Positions 32,806 to 41,685 are shown, numbered from the stretch's first letter. The stretch: DNA of 64,000 nt from Sphingomonas sp. IBVSS2 (GCF_002127225.1 NZ_NFUR01000002.1:62001-126000); one strand, 5' to 3'. Notes: generated from the sequence alone by a model not told the origin. A program made the numbers and translations.

Positions 32806-32818
32806 GTAATTAAATTAC
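32806..32818. promoter_or_regulatory. AT-rich dyad upstream of mmsA
   Basis: GTAATT-A-AATTAC, a perfect 6-bp dyad 40 bp before the mmsA start in otherwise G+C-rich DNA. It could be the -10 region or an operator for a valine-responsive regulator. Confidence 0.4.
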
Positions 32819-32857
32819 ACGAACGAGTCGGGCCGGCGGAGTCCGCAGGAGAGCGAA

Positions 32858-34378
32858 ATGCGTAACATCGACCATGTCATTGTCGGCCATGATGGCGGCG
32901 CGGGCGCCCGTCAGGGCCCAACGGGCGAAGCCCGCACTGGAGACGTGTTCGACCCGAATACCGGCCAGGTCCAGGCCCGGGTCCAGCTCGGCACCCAGGC
33001 CGATCTCGACAAGGCGATCGCCGCCGCCCAGGCCGCGCAGCCCGGCTGGGCCGCGACCAACCCGCAACGCCGCGCCCGCGTGATGTTCGCGTTCAAGGCG
33101 CTGGTCGAGAAGAATATGGACGCGCTGGCGCACCTGCTCAGCTCCGAGCATGGCAAGGTGATCGCCGATGCCAAGGGCGACATCCAGCGCGGCCTGGAAG
33201 TGATCGAGTTCGCCTGCGGCATCCCGCACGTGCTGAAGGGCGAATACACCCAGGGCGCCGGCCCGGGCATCGACGTGTACAGCATGCGCCAGCCGCTCGG
33301 CATCGGTGCGGGCATCACGCCGTTCAACTTCCCGGCGATGATCCCGATGTGGATGTTCGGGGTCGCCATCGCCTGCGGCAACGCCTTCATCCTCAAGCCC
33401 AGCGAGCGCGATCCGTCGGTGCCGGTGCGCCTTGCGGAGCTGATGCGCGAGGCGGGCGCGCCCGAGGGCATCCTCCAGGTCGTGCACGGCGACAAGGAAA
33501 TGGTCGATGCCATCCTGGATCATCCCGCGATCGCGGCGGTCAGCTTCGTCGGCTCGTCGGATATCGCGCACTATGTCTATCGCCGCGGCGTCGAGGCGGG
33601 GAAGCGCGTCCAGGCGATGGGCGGCGCGAAGAATCACGGCATCGTCATGCCCGATGCCGATCTCGACCAGGTGGTGGCGGACCTGTCCGGCGCTGCCTTC
33701 GGCTCGGCGGGCGAGCGTTGCATGGCGCTGCCGGTGGTCGTGCCGGTGGGCGACAAGACCGCCGATGCCCTGCGCGAGAAGCTGATCCCGGCGATCGAGG
33801 CACTGCGGGTCGGCGTGTCCACGGATGCCGAGGCGCATTACGGCCCGGTGGTGAACGCCGCGCACAAGCAGCGCGTCGAGAACTGGATCCAGACCGGCGT
33901 GGACGAAGGCGCGGAACTGGTGGTCGACGGGCGCGGCTTCCAGCTCCAGGGCCATGAGCAGGGCTTTTTCATCGGGCCGAGCCTGTTCGACCGAGTCACG
34001 CCCGAGATGCAGGCGTACAAGGAAGAGATTTTCGGACCCGTCCTCCAGATCGTCCGCGCGCCCGATTTCGAGACGGCGCTGCGGCTGCCGAGCGACCATC
34101 AATATGGCAACGGCGTCGCCATCTTCACGCGCAACGGCCATGCCGCGCGCGAATTCGCGGCGCGCGTCAATGTCGGCATGGTCGGCATCAACGTGCCGAT
34201 CCCGGTGCCGGTCGCCTATCACACCTTTGGCGGCTGGAAGCGCTCGGCGTTCGGCGACACCAACCAGCACGGCATGGAAGGCGTGAAATTCTGGACCAAG
34301 GTGAAGACGATCACCCAGCGCTGGCCCGATGGCGGCGGCACCGGCGACAGCGCGTTCATCATCCCGACCATGGGGTGA
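32858..34378 (+). CDS. mmsA: CoA-acylating methylmalonate-semialdehyde dehydrogenase
   Basis: 506 residues. MmsA converts methylmalonate semialdehyde, CoA and NAD to propionyl-CoA, the last step of valine breakdown, and also handles malonate semialdehyde. ALDH-family marks: ITPFNFPAMIPMWMF, the catalytic Cys in AGERCMALPV (where MmsA has this rather than GQxC), and EEIFGPVLQIV. The usual catalytic Glu of ALDHs is absent (MGGAKNHG), as in all CoA-acylating members. CAGGAG lies about 9 bp upstream of the ATG. The other enzymes of the pathway lie at 38-42.6 kb. Confidence 0.95.
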   Translation: MRNIDHVIVGHDGGAGARQGPTGEARTGDVFDPNTGQVQARVQLGTQADLDKAIAAAQAAQPGWAATNPQRRARVMFAFKALVEKNMDALAHLLSSEHGKVIADAKGDIQRGLEVIEFACGIPHVLKGEYTQGAGPGIDVYSMRQPLGIGAGITPFNFPAMIPMWMFGVAIACGNAFILKPSERDPSVPVRLAELMREAGAPEGILQVVHGDKEMVDAILDHPAIAAVSFVGSSDIAHYVYRRGVEAGKRVQAMGGAKNHGIVMPDADLDQVVADLSGAAFGSAGERCMALPVVVPVGDKTADALREKLIPAIEALRVGVSTDAEAHYGPVVNAAHKQRVENWIQTGVDEGAELVVDGRGFQLQGHEQGFFIGPSLFDRVTPEMQAYKEEIFGPVLQIVRAPDFETALRLPSDHQYGNGVAIFTRNGHAAREFAARVNVGMVGINVPIPVPVAYHTFGGWKRSAFGDTNQHGMEGVKFWTKVKTITQRWPDGGGTGDSAFIIPTMG

Positions 34379-34382
34379 GGGC

Positions 34383-34946
34383 ATGGCGGGGACGATCGCG
34401 CTGGCCCTTCTCGTCCTGCCCTTTGCGCAGGGTGCCGAAGCACGGCCCGAGCGGTTGAAGGGGCCGCTCGCGATCTGCTTCAACTATAGCAGCTTCGATC
34501 TCCCCGCCGGCCAGATGCTCGACGATTTCAAGGCGGGGACCGAGACGATGCGTGCCCGGGTCAAGGGGCGCGGCGCGGGCTATGAGATCGTCGAGAGCGA
34601 GCTTTGGGAGATGCCCGCGGATCGCGGCACGCTCGTCGCGACCTATGGCGACACCCATATCTATCGTCTCGGCGATGAGCGGGGCGCCGCCTATGCCGTC
34701 GATGGTCCCGCGCGCTTCTTCCGGGGCGAGGAACGGCGGATCGTCCGGTTGCAGGGGCGGGTCTTCGCCGGCGACGCGCGCGACGCGGCGATATATTCGC
34801 GCTTCCGCATCGTCGATCCCGCCACCGCGCCGTGCAAGCATCGCTTCGTCTATGGCTGGGACGCGATGTCATGGGACGCGGCGGAGGCCGGAGATCGGCC
34901 GGCGCCGAACCATGGCCGCGCCGCCGCCGCGAAGGCTTCGTGGTAG
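34383..34946 (+). CDS. Secreted protein of unknown function
   Basis: 187 residues with a Sec signal peptide (about 1-18). The mature part has LAICFNYSSFDLPAGQ and alternating beta-like stretches (YGDTHIYRL, RFFRGEERRIVRL) with one late Cys. No family recognised. It starts 4 bp after mmsA and may be coupled. The last 32 codons lie on top of the 3' end of the opposite-strand sterol desaturase gene; both C-terminal tails look non-conserved, so a deletion may have fused the ends. Confidence 0.68.
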   Translation: MAGTIALALLVLPFAQGAEARPERLKGPLAICFNYSSFDLPAGQMLDDFKAGTETMRARVKGRGAGYEIVESELWEMPADRGTLVATYGDTHIYRLGDERGAAYAVDGPARFFRGEERRIVRLQGRVFAGDARDAAIYSRFRIVDPATAPCKHRFVYGWDAMSWDAAEAGDRPAPNHGRAAAAKASW

Positions 34947-35668
34947 CGCGGGTGCTCGGTGCCCATCCAGCGATCCCACCAGGTGAAGTAGAGCCCGAAA
35001 TTATGTCCGCCGCCGCTATGGTGCAGGTCATGATGCGTCGCCGTGGTCAGCCAGGCGGTGAGCGGGAAGCGCGTGAATCCCGGCGGCATCAGCTCGTGCC
35101 CCGAATGGCCCAGCACGTTGCGGCCGATCTGGTGGAGCAGGAAGGCGAGCACCACGACCGCGTGCATCGGCACGAACAGCAGGAAGAGCGGCAGGAACAT
35201 GCCCTCCAGCACGCCCTCGATCGGCGCGAAGCTATAGGCTGCCCAGGGCGTGGGCGTGCGCGACTTGTGATGGGTCAGGTGCGCGCGGCGGAACATCGCC
35301 CGGGTGTGGAGCCCGCGGTGCATCCAGTAGAAATAGGCGTCGTGGACGACCACGATGGCCACGAACTCCAGCACCGCCTGCCACCAGGGCGGGGCGGCGA
35401 AGGCGAGATGGATGATCCCCGCCTGGTTCATCGCCAGCGTGGCGATGCTCCACAGCGCGAAGATGCCGACCGACAGCAGCGAATGGCCGAGCTCGCGGGC
35501 CCGGTCGCCCCGGGCGGGGGCGCGCTTCTGGATGCGCCGGGCCGCGGTCCAGCGTGCGCCGGCCCAGAGGATGGCGGTCATCCCGCCGGCGGCGACGAGA
35601 TAGCGGGCCAGTTCGACGGCGAAGCTGTGCGCGCCGTGCGCGGCGAGCGGTACGATCCAATGCTGCAT
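34850..35668 (-). CDS. Sterol desaturase / fatty acid hydroxylase family
   Basis: 272 residues, multi-pass membrane protein. The three histidine clusters of di-iron membrane hydroxylases are present: HDAYFYWMHR (109-117), HLTHH (130-134) and HHDLHH (212-217). It would hydroxylate or desaturate a lipid; in sphingomonads a sphingolipid or carotenoid is plausible. The last ~30 residues overlap the convergent upstream gene by 97 bp and look like a run-on tail. The AraC-type regulator gene lies immediately upstream in the same direction. Confidence 0.87.
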   Translation of the reverse strand: MQHWIVPLAAHGAHSFAVELARYLVAAGGMTAILWAGARWTAARRIQKRAPARGDRARELGHSLLSVGIFALWSIATLAMNQAGIIHLAFAAPPWWQAVLEFVAIVVVHDAYFYWMHRGLHTRAMFRRAHLTHHKSRTPTPWAAYSFAPIEGVLEGMFLPLFLLFVPMHAVVVLAFLLHQIGRNVLGHSGHELMPPGFTRFPLTAWLTTATHHDLHHSGGGHNFGLYFTWWDRWMGTEHPRYHEAFAAAARPWFGAGRSPASAASHDIASQP

Positions 35669-35731
35669 GTCGCATCCTCGAAAGCGGATGCCGATTTGCT
35701 AGGCTGCGGCGCCGCGCCGGTCCCGCTGCGC

Positions 35732-35755
35732 CCGGAAAATGCCGCGCATTTCCGG
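35732..35755. promoter_or_regulatory. Imperfect palindrome ahead of the desaturase gene
   Basis: CCGGAAAATGC-CGC-GCATTTCCGG, 64 bp upstream of the desaturase ATG and just past the araC-type gene stop. It may be that regulator's binding site. Confidence 0.4.
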
Positions 35756-35761
35756 AATCGA

Positions 35762-36814
35762 TCAGCCTTTTTCGGGATCGAGGATCGCCGCGCGCCGATA
35801 TTCGCTGGGGCTGGTGCCCGTGGCGTCGCGAAAGGCGCGGTTGAACGGGGCGAGGCTGCCATAGCCCAGGTCCATCGCCAGGGTGAGCACCGGCAGGTCC
35901 ACCCTGGCCGGGTCGCTCAGCCAGGCCCTGGCATCGGCGATGCGGTGCGAATTGAGGAAGTCCGAGAAGTTGCGATAGCCCAGCCGCTGGTTGATCAGCG
36001 CGCGCAGCCGATGCTCGGGGACGCCCAGCTTGCCGGCGAGCACGCCGATGCCCAGCCCGGGCTCGCGGTGGACATGGGCGGCCATCGCCGCGTCGAGCTT
36101 CTGCTTGAGCACATGCTCGGCCGGCGACAGCGGGGCCCGGGCGGGCGGCGGCGCGGTCTTGTCGAACAGCAGCTCGGCATTGGTGGTGAGCATCGCGGCG
36201 CCGAACGCCAGGATCGCGATCAGCGCGGTGCCCGACTGGAGCAACATCAGCCAGATGTCGGTGCGCAGCAGGTCGTACACGCTTTCCACCACCACGATGC
36301 CCAGCGTCTGCACGCCCACCACGATCACGAAGCCCAGCCGGAACATGCGGCGCTTCTCGAGCAGGTCGTCGCCGCGATTGGCGATGGCGATGACGATGGC
36401 ATGCACCGCGAGCAGGAAGGCGATGCCGTGCTGCACCGCGCCCGCCGCCACCGGCATCCGGTGGGTGACGTACAGCGCATGGGTGAAGAGCAGCCAGTCG
36501 ATCAGCGTCACCCCCAGGGCAAGCGCGAACAGGCGCCTGTCGACGGGCCGCTCGAAGATCAGATGGGCGAACACCCACAGCGCCAGCGGGGCGTTGAGCG
36601 AGAAGAGCTGGATCACCGGCCAGGCCGCCGAGCGCCACAGCTGCAAGGCGGGCGAAACGATCGCGAGATAGGCCGCCACGCACACCAGCAGCGCGATCGT
36701 CGCCCGGCGGATCGGGGCCGGCGCGCCGCTGCGGCCCGCCACCAGCGCCATCAGCAGCAGCTGGCCCACCCCCATCAGCCGCATCGCCGTATCGATAAGC
36801 AACAGCCGCTCCAT
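35762..36814 (-). CDS. Membrane-anchored AraC-family regulator
   Basis: 350 residues. Residues 1-220 hold about six or seven hydrophobic segments (LLLMALVAG, ATIALLVCVAAYLAIV, LFALALGVTLIDWLLF, AIAFLLAVHAIVIAI, FVIVVGVQTLGIVVV, LIAILAFGAAML). The C-terminal AraC DNA-binding domain has two helix-turn-helices: VLAGKLGVPEHRLRALIN and LTLAMDLGYGSLAPFNRAFR. Such proteins sense membrane or lipid state directly. It is the obvious candidate regulator of the desaturase 94 bp downstream. Confidence 0.87.
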   Translation of the reverse strand: MERLLLIDTAMRLMGVGQLLLMALVAGRSGAPAPIRRATIALLVCVAAYLAIVSPALQLWRSAAWPVIQLFSLNAPLALWVFAHLIFERPVDRRLFALALGVTLIDWLLFTHALYVTHRMPVAAGAVQHGIAFLLAVHAIVIAIANRGDDLLEKRRMFRLGFVIVVGVQTLGIVVVESVYDLLRTDIWLMLLQSGTALIAILAFGAAMLTTNAELLFDKTAPPPARAPLSPAEHVLKQKLDAAMAAHVHREPGLGIGVLAGKLGVPEHRLRALINQRLGYRNFSDFLNSHRIADARAWLSDPARVDLPVLTLAMDLGYGSLAPFNRAFRDATGTSPSEYRRAAILDPEKG

Positions 36815-36885
36815 GCGCAGCCTTATGGCGCCGCCCTTCGCCAGCGTCTATTGGCGGGAATGGCTGGAACCGGGGGAGAGGGGCG

Positions 36886-37884
36886 ATGACCGGGTTGCGC
36901 TTCGTGCTCAAGGCGATGATCGCCTGCATCGCGCTGGCGATGGTGGTGCCGGGCAAGCGCACGATCAGCGTGATCGCGTCGACGCCGCCCCAGGCGGCCA
37001 AGCGCATCGCGCTCAGTTTCGACGACGTGCCGCGCGGCCGCGGCGCGTTCCTCACGCCCGACGAGCGCACCGCCCGCCTGGTCGAGACCTTTCGCTCGCG
37101 CCACGTCCCCCAGCCGGTCTTCTTCCTCAATCCCAACCGGATCGTCCATTTCGGCGACGGGATCGACGCACCGAAGCGCATCGCCGCCTATGTCGCGGCC
37201 GGCGGGGTGCTGGGCAACCACACCAACACGCATTTGAAGCTGTCCAAGGTCGCGGCGGAGACTTTCCTCGCCGATATCGATCGCGCCCAGGCCTATCTGA
37301 AGACGCAGGGCAAGGCGTATCGTCCCTGGCTGCGCTTCCCCTATCTGGACGAGGGCGGGCCCGACAAGGCGAAGCGCGATGCCGTCCGCGCCGGGCTGGC
37401 CGCGCGCGGGATGATGAACGGCTATGCGACGATCGACGGCTCGGACTGGAATATGGAAGGCCAGGCCATCGCCGCGCGCAAGGCGGGCAAGGCCGTCGAC
37501 ATGGACGCGCTGCGCGACCTTTATGTCGAGACGCACGTCCAGTCCGCCGATTTCGGCGACGAACTGGCCCGCCGCGCGCTCGGCCGCTCGCCGGCGCACG
37601 TCCTGCTGCTGCACGAGACCGACATGGCGGGCCTGTTCCTGGGCGACCTGATCGACGCGCTGCGCCAGGACGGCTGGGAGATCATCGGCGCGGACGAGGC
37701 CTATGCCGATCCGATCCACCGCGAGCGCCCGGACGTCGCCTGGACGGCGGGCACGATGATCGAGCAGCTCGCCTGGGAGAAGAAGCTCGCCAAGCCGCGC
37801 TGGTACGAGCGCAACGACGTGAAGGTCGCCAATGCGCTCTTCGCCGAGCGCGTGCTGCACGAGAAGCCGGGGGCGGGGAAATGA
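36886..37884 (+). CDS. Secreted polysaccharide deacetylase
   Basis: 332 residues with an N-terminal signal or anchor (about 1-24). The NodB homology motifs are present: IALSFDDVPRG (MT1 Asp), GNHTNTHLKL (MT2 His pair), and WLRFPYLDEGG (MT3 RxPY). The C-terminal HVLLLHETD is the MT5-like segment. It would deacetylate an N-acetylated glycan in the periplasm or outside. Divergent from the AraC regulator; ATG 36886 has GGGGAGAGGGG upstream. A repeat element begins 25 bp after its stop. Confidence 0.87.
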   Translation: MTGLRFVLKAMIACIALAMVVPGKRTISVIASTPPQAAKRIALSFDDVPRGRGAFLTPDERTARLVETFRSRHVPQPVFFLNPNRIVHFGDGIDAPKRIAAYVAAGGVLGNHTNTHLKLSKVAAETFLADIDRAQAYLKTQGKAYRPWLRFPYLDEGGPDKAKRDAVRAGLAARGMMNGYATIDGSDWNMEGQAIAARKAGKAVDMDALRDLYVETHVQSADFGDELARRALGRSPAHVLLLHETDMAGLFLGDLIDALRQDGWEIIGADEAYADPIHRERPDVAWTAGTMIEQLAWEKKLAKPRWYERNDVKVANALFAERVLHEKPGAGK

Positions 37885-37908
37885 CGCCGCGCATGCGCCG
37901 GCTATGTT

Positions 37909-38031
37909 CCCCTCCCTGGAAGGGAGGGGTTAGGGGTGGGTCCCGTCCGGGCAATACGGACGGCCTATCTCCCGCTTTGCCGTATCGCGCGCAAACGCCC
38001 ACCCCCGACCCCTCGCTTCCAGGGAGGGGAG
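37909..38031. repeat. Compound-palindrome repeat, copy 1
   Basis: 123 bp. Each end is itself a palindrome: CCCCTCCC-TGGAA-GGGAGGGG at 37909-37929 and its near mirror at 38009-38030 (one mismatch). Inside the ends, GGGGTGGG pairs with CCCACCCC. The same arrangement recurs at 53190-53314 with an unrelated middle. The likely nature is a miniature inverted-repeat or REP-type element. Confidence 0.75.
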
Positions 38032-38086
38032 TGCAGATGTCGACTTTCTCATCGCCGGCGCGTTTCTCCGGCCCAAGGACCCAGCC

Positions 38087-39229
38087 ATGACCCAGTTCGA
38101 ACTCACCGACGACCAGCGTGCCATCCAGGATATGGCCCGGAAATTCACCGCCGATGCGATCACCCCGCATGCGGCCGAATGGGACGAGAAGCACATCTTC
38201 CCGCGCGACACGATCCGGGCGGCGGCGGAGCTGGGCTTCGCCTCGATCTATGTCTCGGAAGAGAGCGGCGGCATCGGCCTGGGCCGGCTCGAGGCGGCGC
38301 TGATCATGGAGGCGATGGCCTATGGCTGCCCCTCCACCAGCGCCTTCATCTCGATCCACAACATGGCGAGTTGGATGATCGACCGTTTCGGCAGCCAGGC
38401 GGTCAAGGACAGATATCTGCCCTCGCTGATCACGATGGAACGGATCGCCTCCTATTGTCTCACCGAGCCGAGCTCGGGCTCGGACGCCGCCGCGCTCAAG
38501 ACGCGCGCAGTGCTGGACGGCGACCATTATGTCGTCAACGGCTCGAAGCAGTTCATCTCGGGCGCGGGCGAGAACGAGATCTATGTCACCATGGTCCGCA
38601 CCGGCGAGGAGGGACCCAAGGGCATTTCGTGCCTGGTGATCGAAAAGGACATGCCCGGCGTCGGCTTCGGCGCGAACGAGCGCAAGCTGGGCTGGCATTC
38701 GCAGCCTACCCGCCAGGTAACCTTCGACAATGTCCGGGTGCCGGTGGAAAATCGTATCGGGGGCGAAGGCGAGGGCTTTCGGTTCGCCATGATGGGCCTG
38801 GACGGCGGCCGGCTGAACATCGGCGCCTGCTCGCTCGGCGGCGCCCAGCGCTGCCTCGACGAGGCGGTGCAATATACCAAGGATCGCCAGCAGTTTGGCA
38901 AGCCGATCGCGGATTTCCAGAACACCCAGTTCGTCCTGGCCGACATGGCGACCGAGCTGGAGGCGGCGCGCGCGCTGCTCTATCTCGCCGCCGCCAAGGT
39001 GACATCGGGCGCGCCGGACAAGACCAAATTCGCGGCCATGGCCAAGCGGCTGGCGACCGACACGGGCAGTTCGGTGGTCGATCGCGCGCTTCAGCTGCAC
39101 GGTGGCTATGGCTATCTGATGGACTATCCGATCGAGCGCTTCTGGCGCGACCTGCGTGTCCATTCGATTCTCGAGGGCACCAACCAGGTGATGCGCATGA
39201 TCGTCGGCCGCGAGCTCACCCGCCAATGA
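38087..39229 (+). CDS. Acyl-CoA dehydrogenase, probably isobutyryl-CoA dehydrogenase
   Basis: 380 residues. It would oxidise isobutyryl-CoA to methacrylyl-CoA, FAD-dependent. Family marks: YCLTEPSSGSDAAAL, FISGAGENEIY, the C-terminal HGGYGYLMDYPIERFWRD, and the catalytic Glu in ILEGTNQVMRMI. Substrate assignment rests on the surrounding valine genes. A compound palindrome repeat separates it from the polysaccharide deacetylase gene upstream. The hydrolase gene follows at 39518, after a small opposite-strand cold-shock gene. Confidence 0.9.
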   Translation: MTQFELTDDQRAIQDMARKFTADAITPHAAEWDEKHIFPRDTIRAAAELGFASIYVSEESGGIGLGRLEAALIMEAMAYGCPSTSAFISIHNMASWMIDRFGSQAVKDRYLPSLITMERIASYCLTEPSSGSDAAALKTRAVLDGDHYVVNGSKQFISGAGENEIYVTMVRTGEEGPKGISCLVIEKDMPGVGFGANERKLGWHSQPTRQVTFDNVRVPVENRIGGEGEGFRFAMMGLDGGRLNIGACSLGGAQRCLDEAVQYTKDRQQFGKPIADFQNTQFVLADMATELEAARALLYLAAAKVTSGAPDKTKFAAMAKRLATDTGSSVVDRALQLHGGYGYLMDYPIERFWRDLRVHSILEGTNQVMRMIVGRELTRQ

Positions 39230-39237
39230 GCCCTGCG

Positions 39238-39444
39238 TCAGATGGGGCGGACCATGATGGCCTCCAGCCCCTGCGAGCCCATCCTGGCTTCGAATTCCAG
39301 GCGCTGACCCTCGGCGAGCTGCGCGAGGCCCGCCGCGTGCAGCGTCGCGAGACGCACGATCACGTCCTCCTTGCTCCCGTCGTGCGTGATGAAGCCGATG
39401 CCCTTGTGCATGTTGTACCACTTCGTCGTGCCGGTTCCGGTCAT
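39238..39444 (-). CDS. Divergent cold-shock domain protein
   Basis: 68 residues. The CSD fold is recognisable: TKWYNMHKGIGFITHDG (RNP1 region) and EDVIVRLATLHAAGL (RNP2 region), then QRLEFEARMGSQGLEAIMV. Compared with CspA, W-F-N is W-Y-N, KGFGFI is KGIGFI, and VFVH is VIVR, so several RNA-stacking residues are changed. It is on the strand opposite to, and within, the valine operon, 8 bp from the dehydrogenase stop. It may bind RNA weakly or differently. Confidence 0.8.
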   Translation of the reverse strand: MTGTGTTKWYNMHKGIGFITHDGSKEDVIVRLATLHAAGLAQLAEGQRLEFEARMGSQGLEAIMVRPI

Positions 39445-39517
39445 GGCGTGTCGCTCCCTCGTGTCGCGGCGAGGCTATGGCCCCGCGTGCGGGTGGGCAA
39501 TCTGATGAAGGACGAAA

Positions 39518-40558
39518 ATGGACGCTGAAGTCATCCTCCAGATCGAAGGCAAGGCGGGCCGCATCCGGCTCAACCGCCCCAAGGCGATCCATGCGCTCAA
39601 CACCGGCATGTGCCGCGCGATGCTCGATGCGCTGACGGCGTGGCGGAACGATCCCGCGGTGGAGATCGTGCTGATCGATCATGCCGAGGGGCGTGGTTTC
39701 TGCGCCGGCGGCGACATCCGGATGATCGCGACGAGCGGCGCCGGCGACGGCAGCCAGGCACGCGACTTCTTCCGCGTCGAGTACCAGCTCAACCACGCGC
39801 TGTTCACCTATGGCAAGCCGATCGTCGCGTTCATGGACGGCATCACCATGGGTGGCGGCGTCGGCATCTCGCAGCCGGCGCGCTACCGGGTGGCGACGGA
39901 GAACACGCGATTCGCCATGCCCGAGACCGGCATCGGCCTGTTCCCGGACGTGGGCGGCGGCTGGTATCTCTCGCGCCTGCCGGGGAAGATCGGCGAGTCT
40001 CTGGCGCTGACCGGCCACCGGCTCGACGGCGCCGAGTGCCTCGCGCTCGGCCTCGCCACCCATTATCTGCCCGCCGCCGCGCTCGACGGGGCCAAGGCGC
40101 GCATCGCCGCCGATCCGGCATCGGTCGAATCGGTTCTCGCCGAGCTGTCGATCCCGGCGCCCGACGCGAAGATACGCGCCTTCCAGGACATCATCGACCG
40201 GCTCTTCGCCGCCGATACGGTGGAAGGCGTGTTCGCCGCGCTCGCGGCGGATGGCGGCGAATGGGCCGCCGCCCAGCTCGCGACGCTCCGCACCAAATCG
40301 CCCCAGTCGATGAAGGTCTCGCTCCGCCTCGTCCGCGAGGGCCGGTCGAGGGACAGCTTCGCCGCGGAGATGGCGCAGGAATTCGCGATCGGCGGCCGCG
40401 TTGCCCGGAGCCATGACTTTATCGAGGGCGTCCGCGCGCTGATCGTCGACAAGGACAATGCGCCGCAATGGAACCCTGCTACGCTCGAAGGCGTCAGCGA
40501 TGCGATGGTCGATGCGATCTTCGCGCCGCTGCCGGCCGATCAGCAATGGGAGCCCTGA
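39518..40558 (+). CDS. 3-hydroxyisobutyryl-CoA hydrolase
   Basis: 346 residues of the crotonase superfamily, the HIBCH length class. It frees 3-hydroxyisobutyrate from its CoA ester in valine breakdown. Marks: GRGFCAGGDIRM (oxyanion hole), MGGGVGISQPARYRV, and FAMPETGIGLFPDVGG with the catalytic Glu. The C-terminal domain is the extra HIBCH part. The stop TGA overlaps the ATG of the next gene by 1 bp. The context (enoyl-CoA hydratase, mmsB) supports the assignment. Confidence 0.9.
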   Translation: MDAEVILQIEGKAGRIRLNRPKAIHALNTGMCRAMLDALTAWRNDPAVEIVLIDHAEGRGFCAGGDIRMIATSGAGDGSQARDFFRVEYQLNHALFTYGKPIVAFMDGITMGGGVGISQPARYRVATENTRFAMPETGIGLFPDVGGGWYLSRLPGKIGESLALTGHRLDGAECLALGLATHYLPAAALDGAKARIAADPASVESVLAELSIPAPDAKIRAFQDIIDRLFAADTVEGVFAALAADGGEWAAAQLATLRTKSPQSMKVSLRLVREGRSRDSFAAEMAQEFAIGGRVARSHDFIEGVRALIVDKDNAPQWNPATLEGVSDAMVDAIFAPLPADQQWEP

Positions 40559-40911
40559 TGCGCTACGCCACCCCCGCCGATTTCTACCATGCCGTCAAAC
40601 GCGCCTGGAGCGCCGAGACGATCGCGGACGCCTTCGATCCGGCCAATCCGTGCCGCAACCAGTGCGCGGTGACGGCGCTCGCCACCCAGCGTGCGTTCGG
40701 CGGGGAGATCTTCAAGACTGCCACCAAGGGTGGCACCCATTTCTACAACCGGATCGACGGACGCTATTGGGACCTTGCGACCGATCAGTTCGACGAGCCG
40801 ATCCCCTATGACAATAGCCCCAGCTCGATCGAGGAAGCCCATGAGCATGCGACTCCCGCGCAGCTCGCCGCGCTCCTCGCCAATCTCGAACGCCTGCCCC
40901 AGGAGGCCTGA
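40558..40911 (+). CDS. YunG-like small protein inside the valine operon
   Basis: 117 residues. The pattern SAETIADAFDPANPCRNQCAVTALA, GGEIFKTATKGGTHFYNRIDG and YWDLATDQF resembles the YunG family, whose Cys, His and Asp residues look like a papain-like catalytic set (Cys32 or Cys36, His near 62, Asp near 73). It is joined on both sides without a gap: it overlaps the hydrolase stop by 1 bp and ends directly before the hydratase ATG. Function unknown; it is an integral part of the operon. Confidence 0.78.
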   Translation: MRYATPADFYHAVKRAWSAETIADAFDPANPCRNQCAVTALATQRAFGGEIFKTATKGGTHFYNRIDGRYWDLATDQFDEPIPYDNSPSSIEEAHEHATPAQLAALLANLERLPQEA

Positions 40912-41685
40912 ATGACCTACGAAACCATCCTCGTCGAGCAGCGCGGCGCCGCCACGCTGATCACGCTGAACCGTCCCCAGGCGCTCAACGCGCTGAACAG
41001 CCAGGTTCTGTCCGAGCTGCTCGACGCGATGAAGGCGTTCGACGCCGATCCGTCGCAGGGCTGCGCGGTGATCACCGGCAGCGAGAAGGCCTTTGCGGCC
41101 GGGGCGGACATTAAGGAGATGCAGGCCCAGGGCTTTGCCGACATGTACGGCCACGACTTCTTCGCCGGCTGGGATGCGTTCACGCGCACCCGCAAGCCGA
41201 TCATCGCCGCGGTTGCGGGCTATGCGCTGGGCGGCGGCTGCGAGCTGGCGATGATGTGCGACTTCATCCTGGCGGCGGACAGTGCCAAATTCGGCCAGCC
41301 CGAGATCAAGCTCGCCGTCTCGCCCGGCATGGGCGGCTCGCAGCGGCTCACCCGCGCCGTCGGCAAGGCCAAGGCGATGGAAATGTGCCTCACCGGCCGG
41401 ATGATGGACGCCCAGGAAGCCGAGCGCGCCGGGCTGGCCAGCCGCATCCTGCCGGCCGCCGAACTGGTCGAGGAAGCGGTGAAGACCGCGCAAGCGATCG
41501 CCGCGATGGCGCCGCTGGCGGTGCTGGCCAACAAGGAGATGGTCAACGCGGCCTATGAGACCAGCCTGGCCCAGGGCGTGCAGTTCGAGCGCCGGCTGTT
41601 CCACGCGCTGTTCGGCACCGCCGACCAGAAGGAAGGCATGACGGCGTTCGTCGAGAAGCGCCCGGGGAACTGGACCGGGAAGTAA
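40912..41685 (+). CDS. Enoyl-CoA hydratase (methacrylyl-CoA / short chain)
   Basis: 257 residues, crotonase family. It hydrates methacrylyl-CoA to 3-hydroxyisobutyryl-CoA in this context. Marks: [24 protein letters not shown] with the first catalytic Glu, and the second in [16 protein letters not shown]. Length and these residues match short-chain enoyl-CoA hydratase closely. ATG follows the preceding TGA directly. It also could serve general beta-oxidation. Confidence 0.93.
   Translation: MTYETILVEQRGAATLITLNRPQALNALNSQVLSELLDAMKAFDADPSQGCAVITGSEKAFAAGADIKEMQAQGFADMYGHDFFAGWDAFTRTRKPIIAAVAGYALGGGCELAMMCDFILAADSAKFGQPEIKLAVSPGMGGSQRLTRAVGKAKAMEMCLTGRMMDAQEAERAGLASRILPAAELVEEAVKTAQAIAAMAPLAVLANKEMVNAAYETSLAQGVQFERRLFHALFGTADQKEGMTAFVEKRPGNWTGK

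Noticed and set aside
37682..40546. 954-codon leftward open frame
   Set aside because: It runs antisense through polysaccharide deacetylase, acyl-CoA dehydrogenase and the hydrolase, all of which have clear motifs. Only the small cold-shock frame on that strand is credible.
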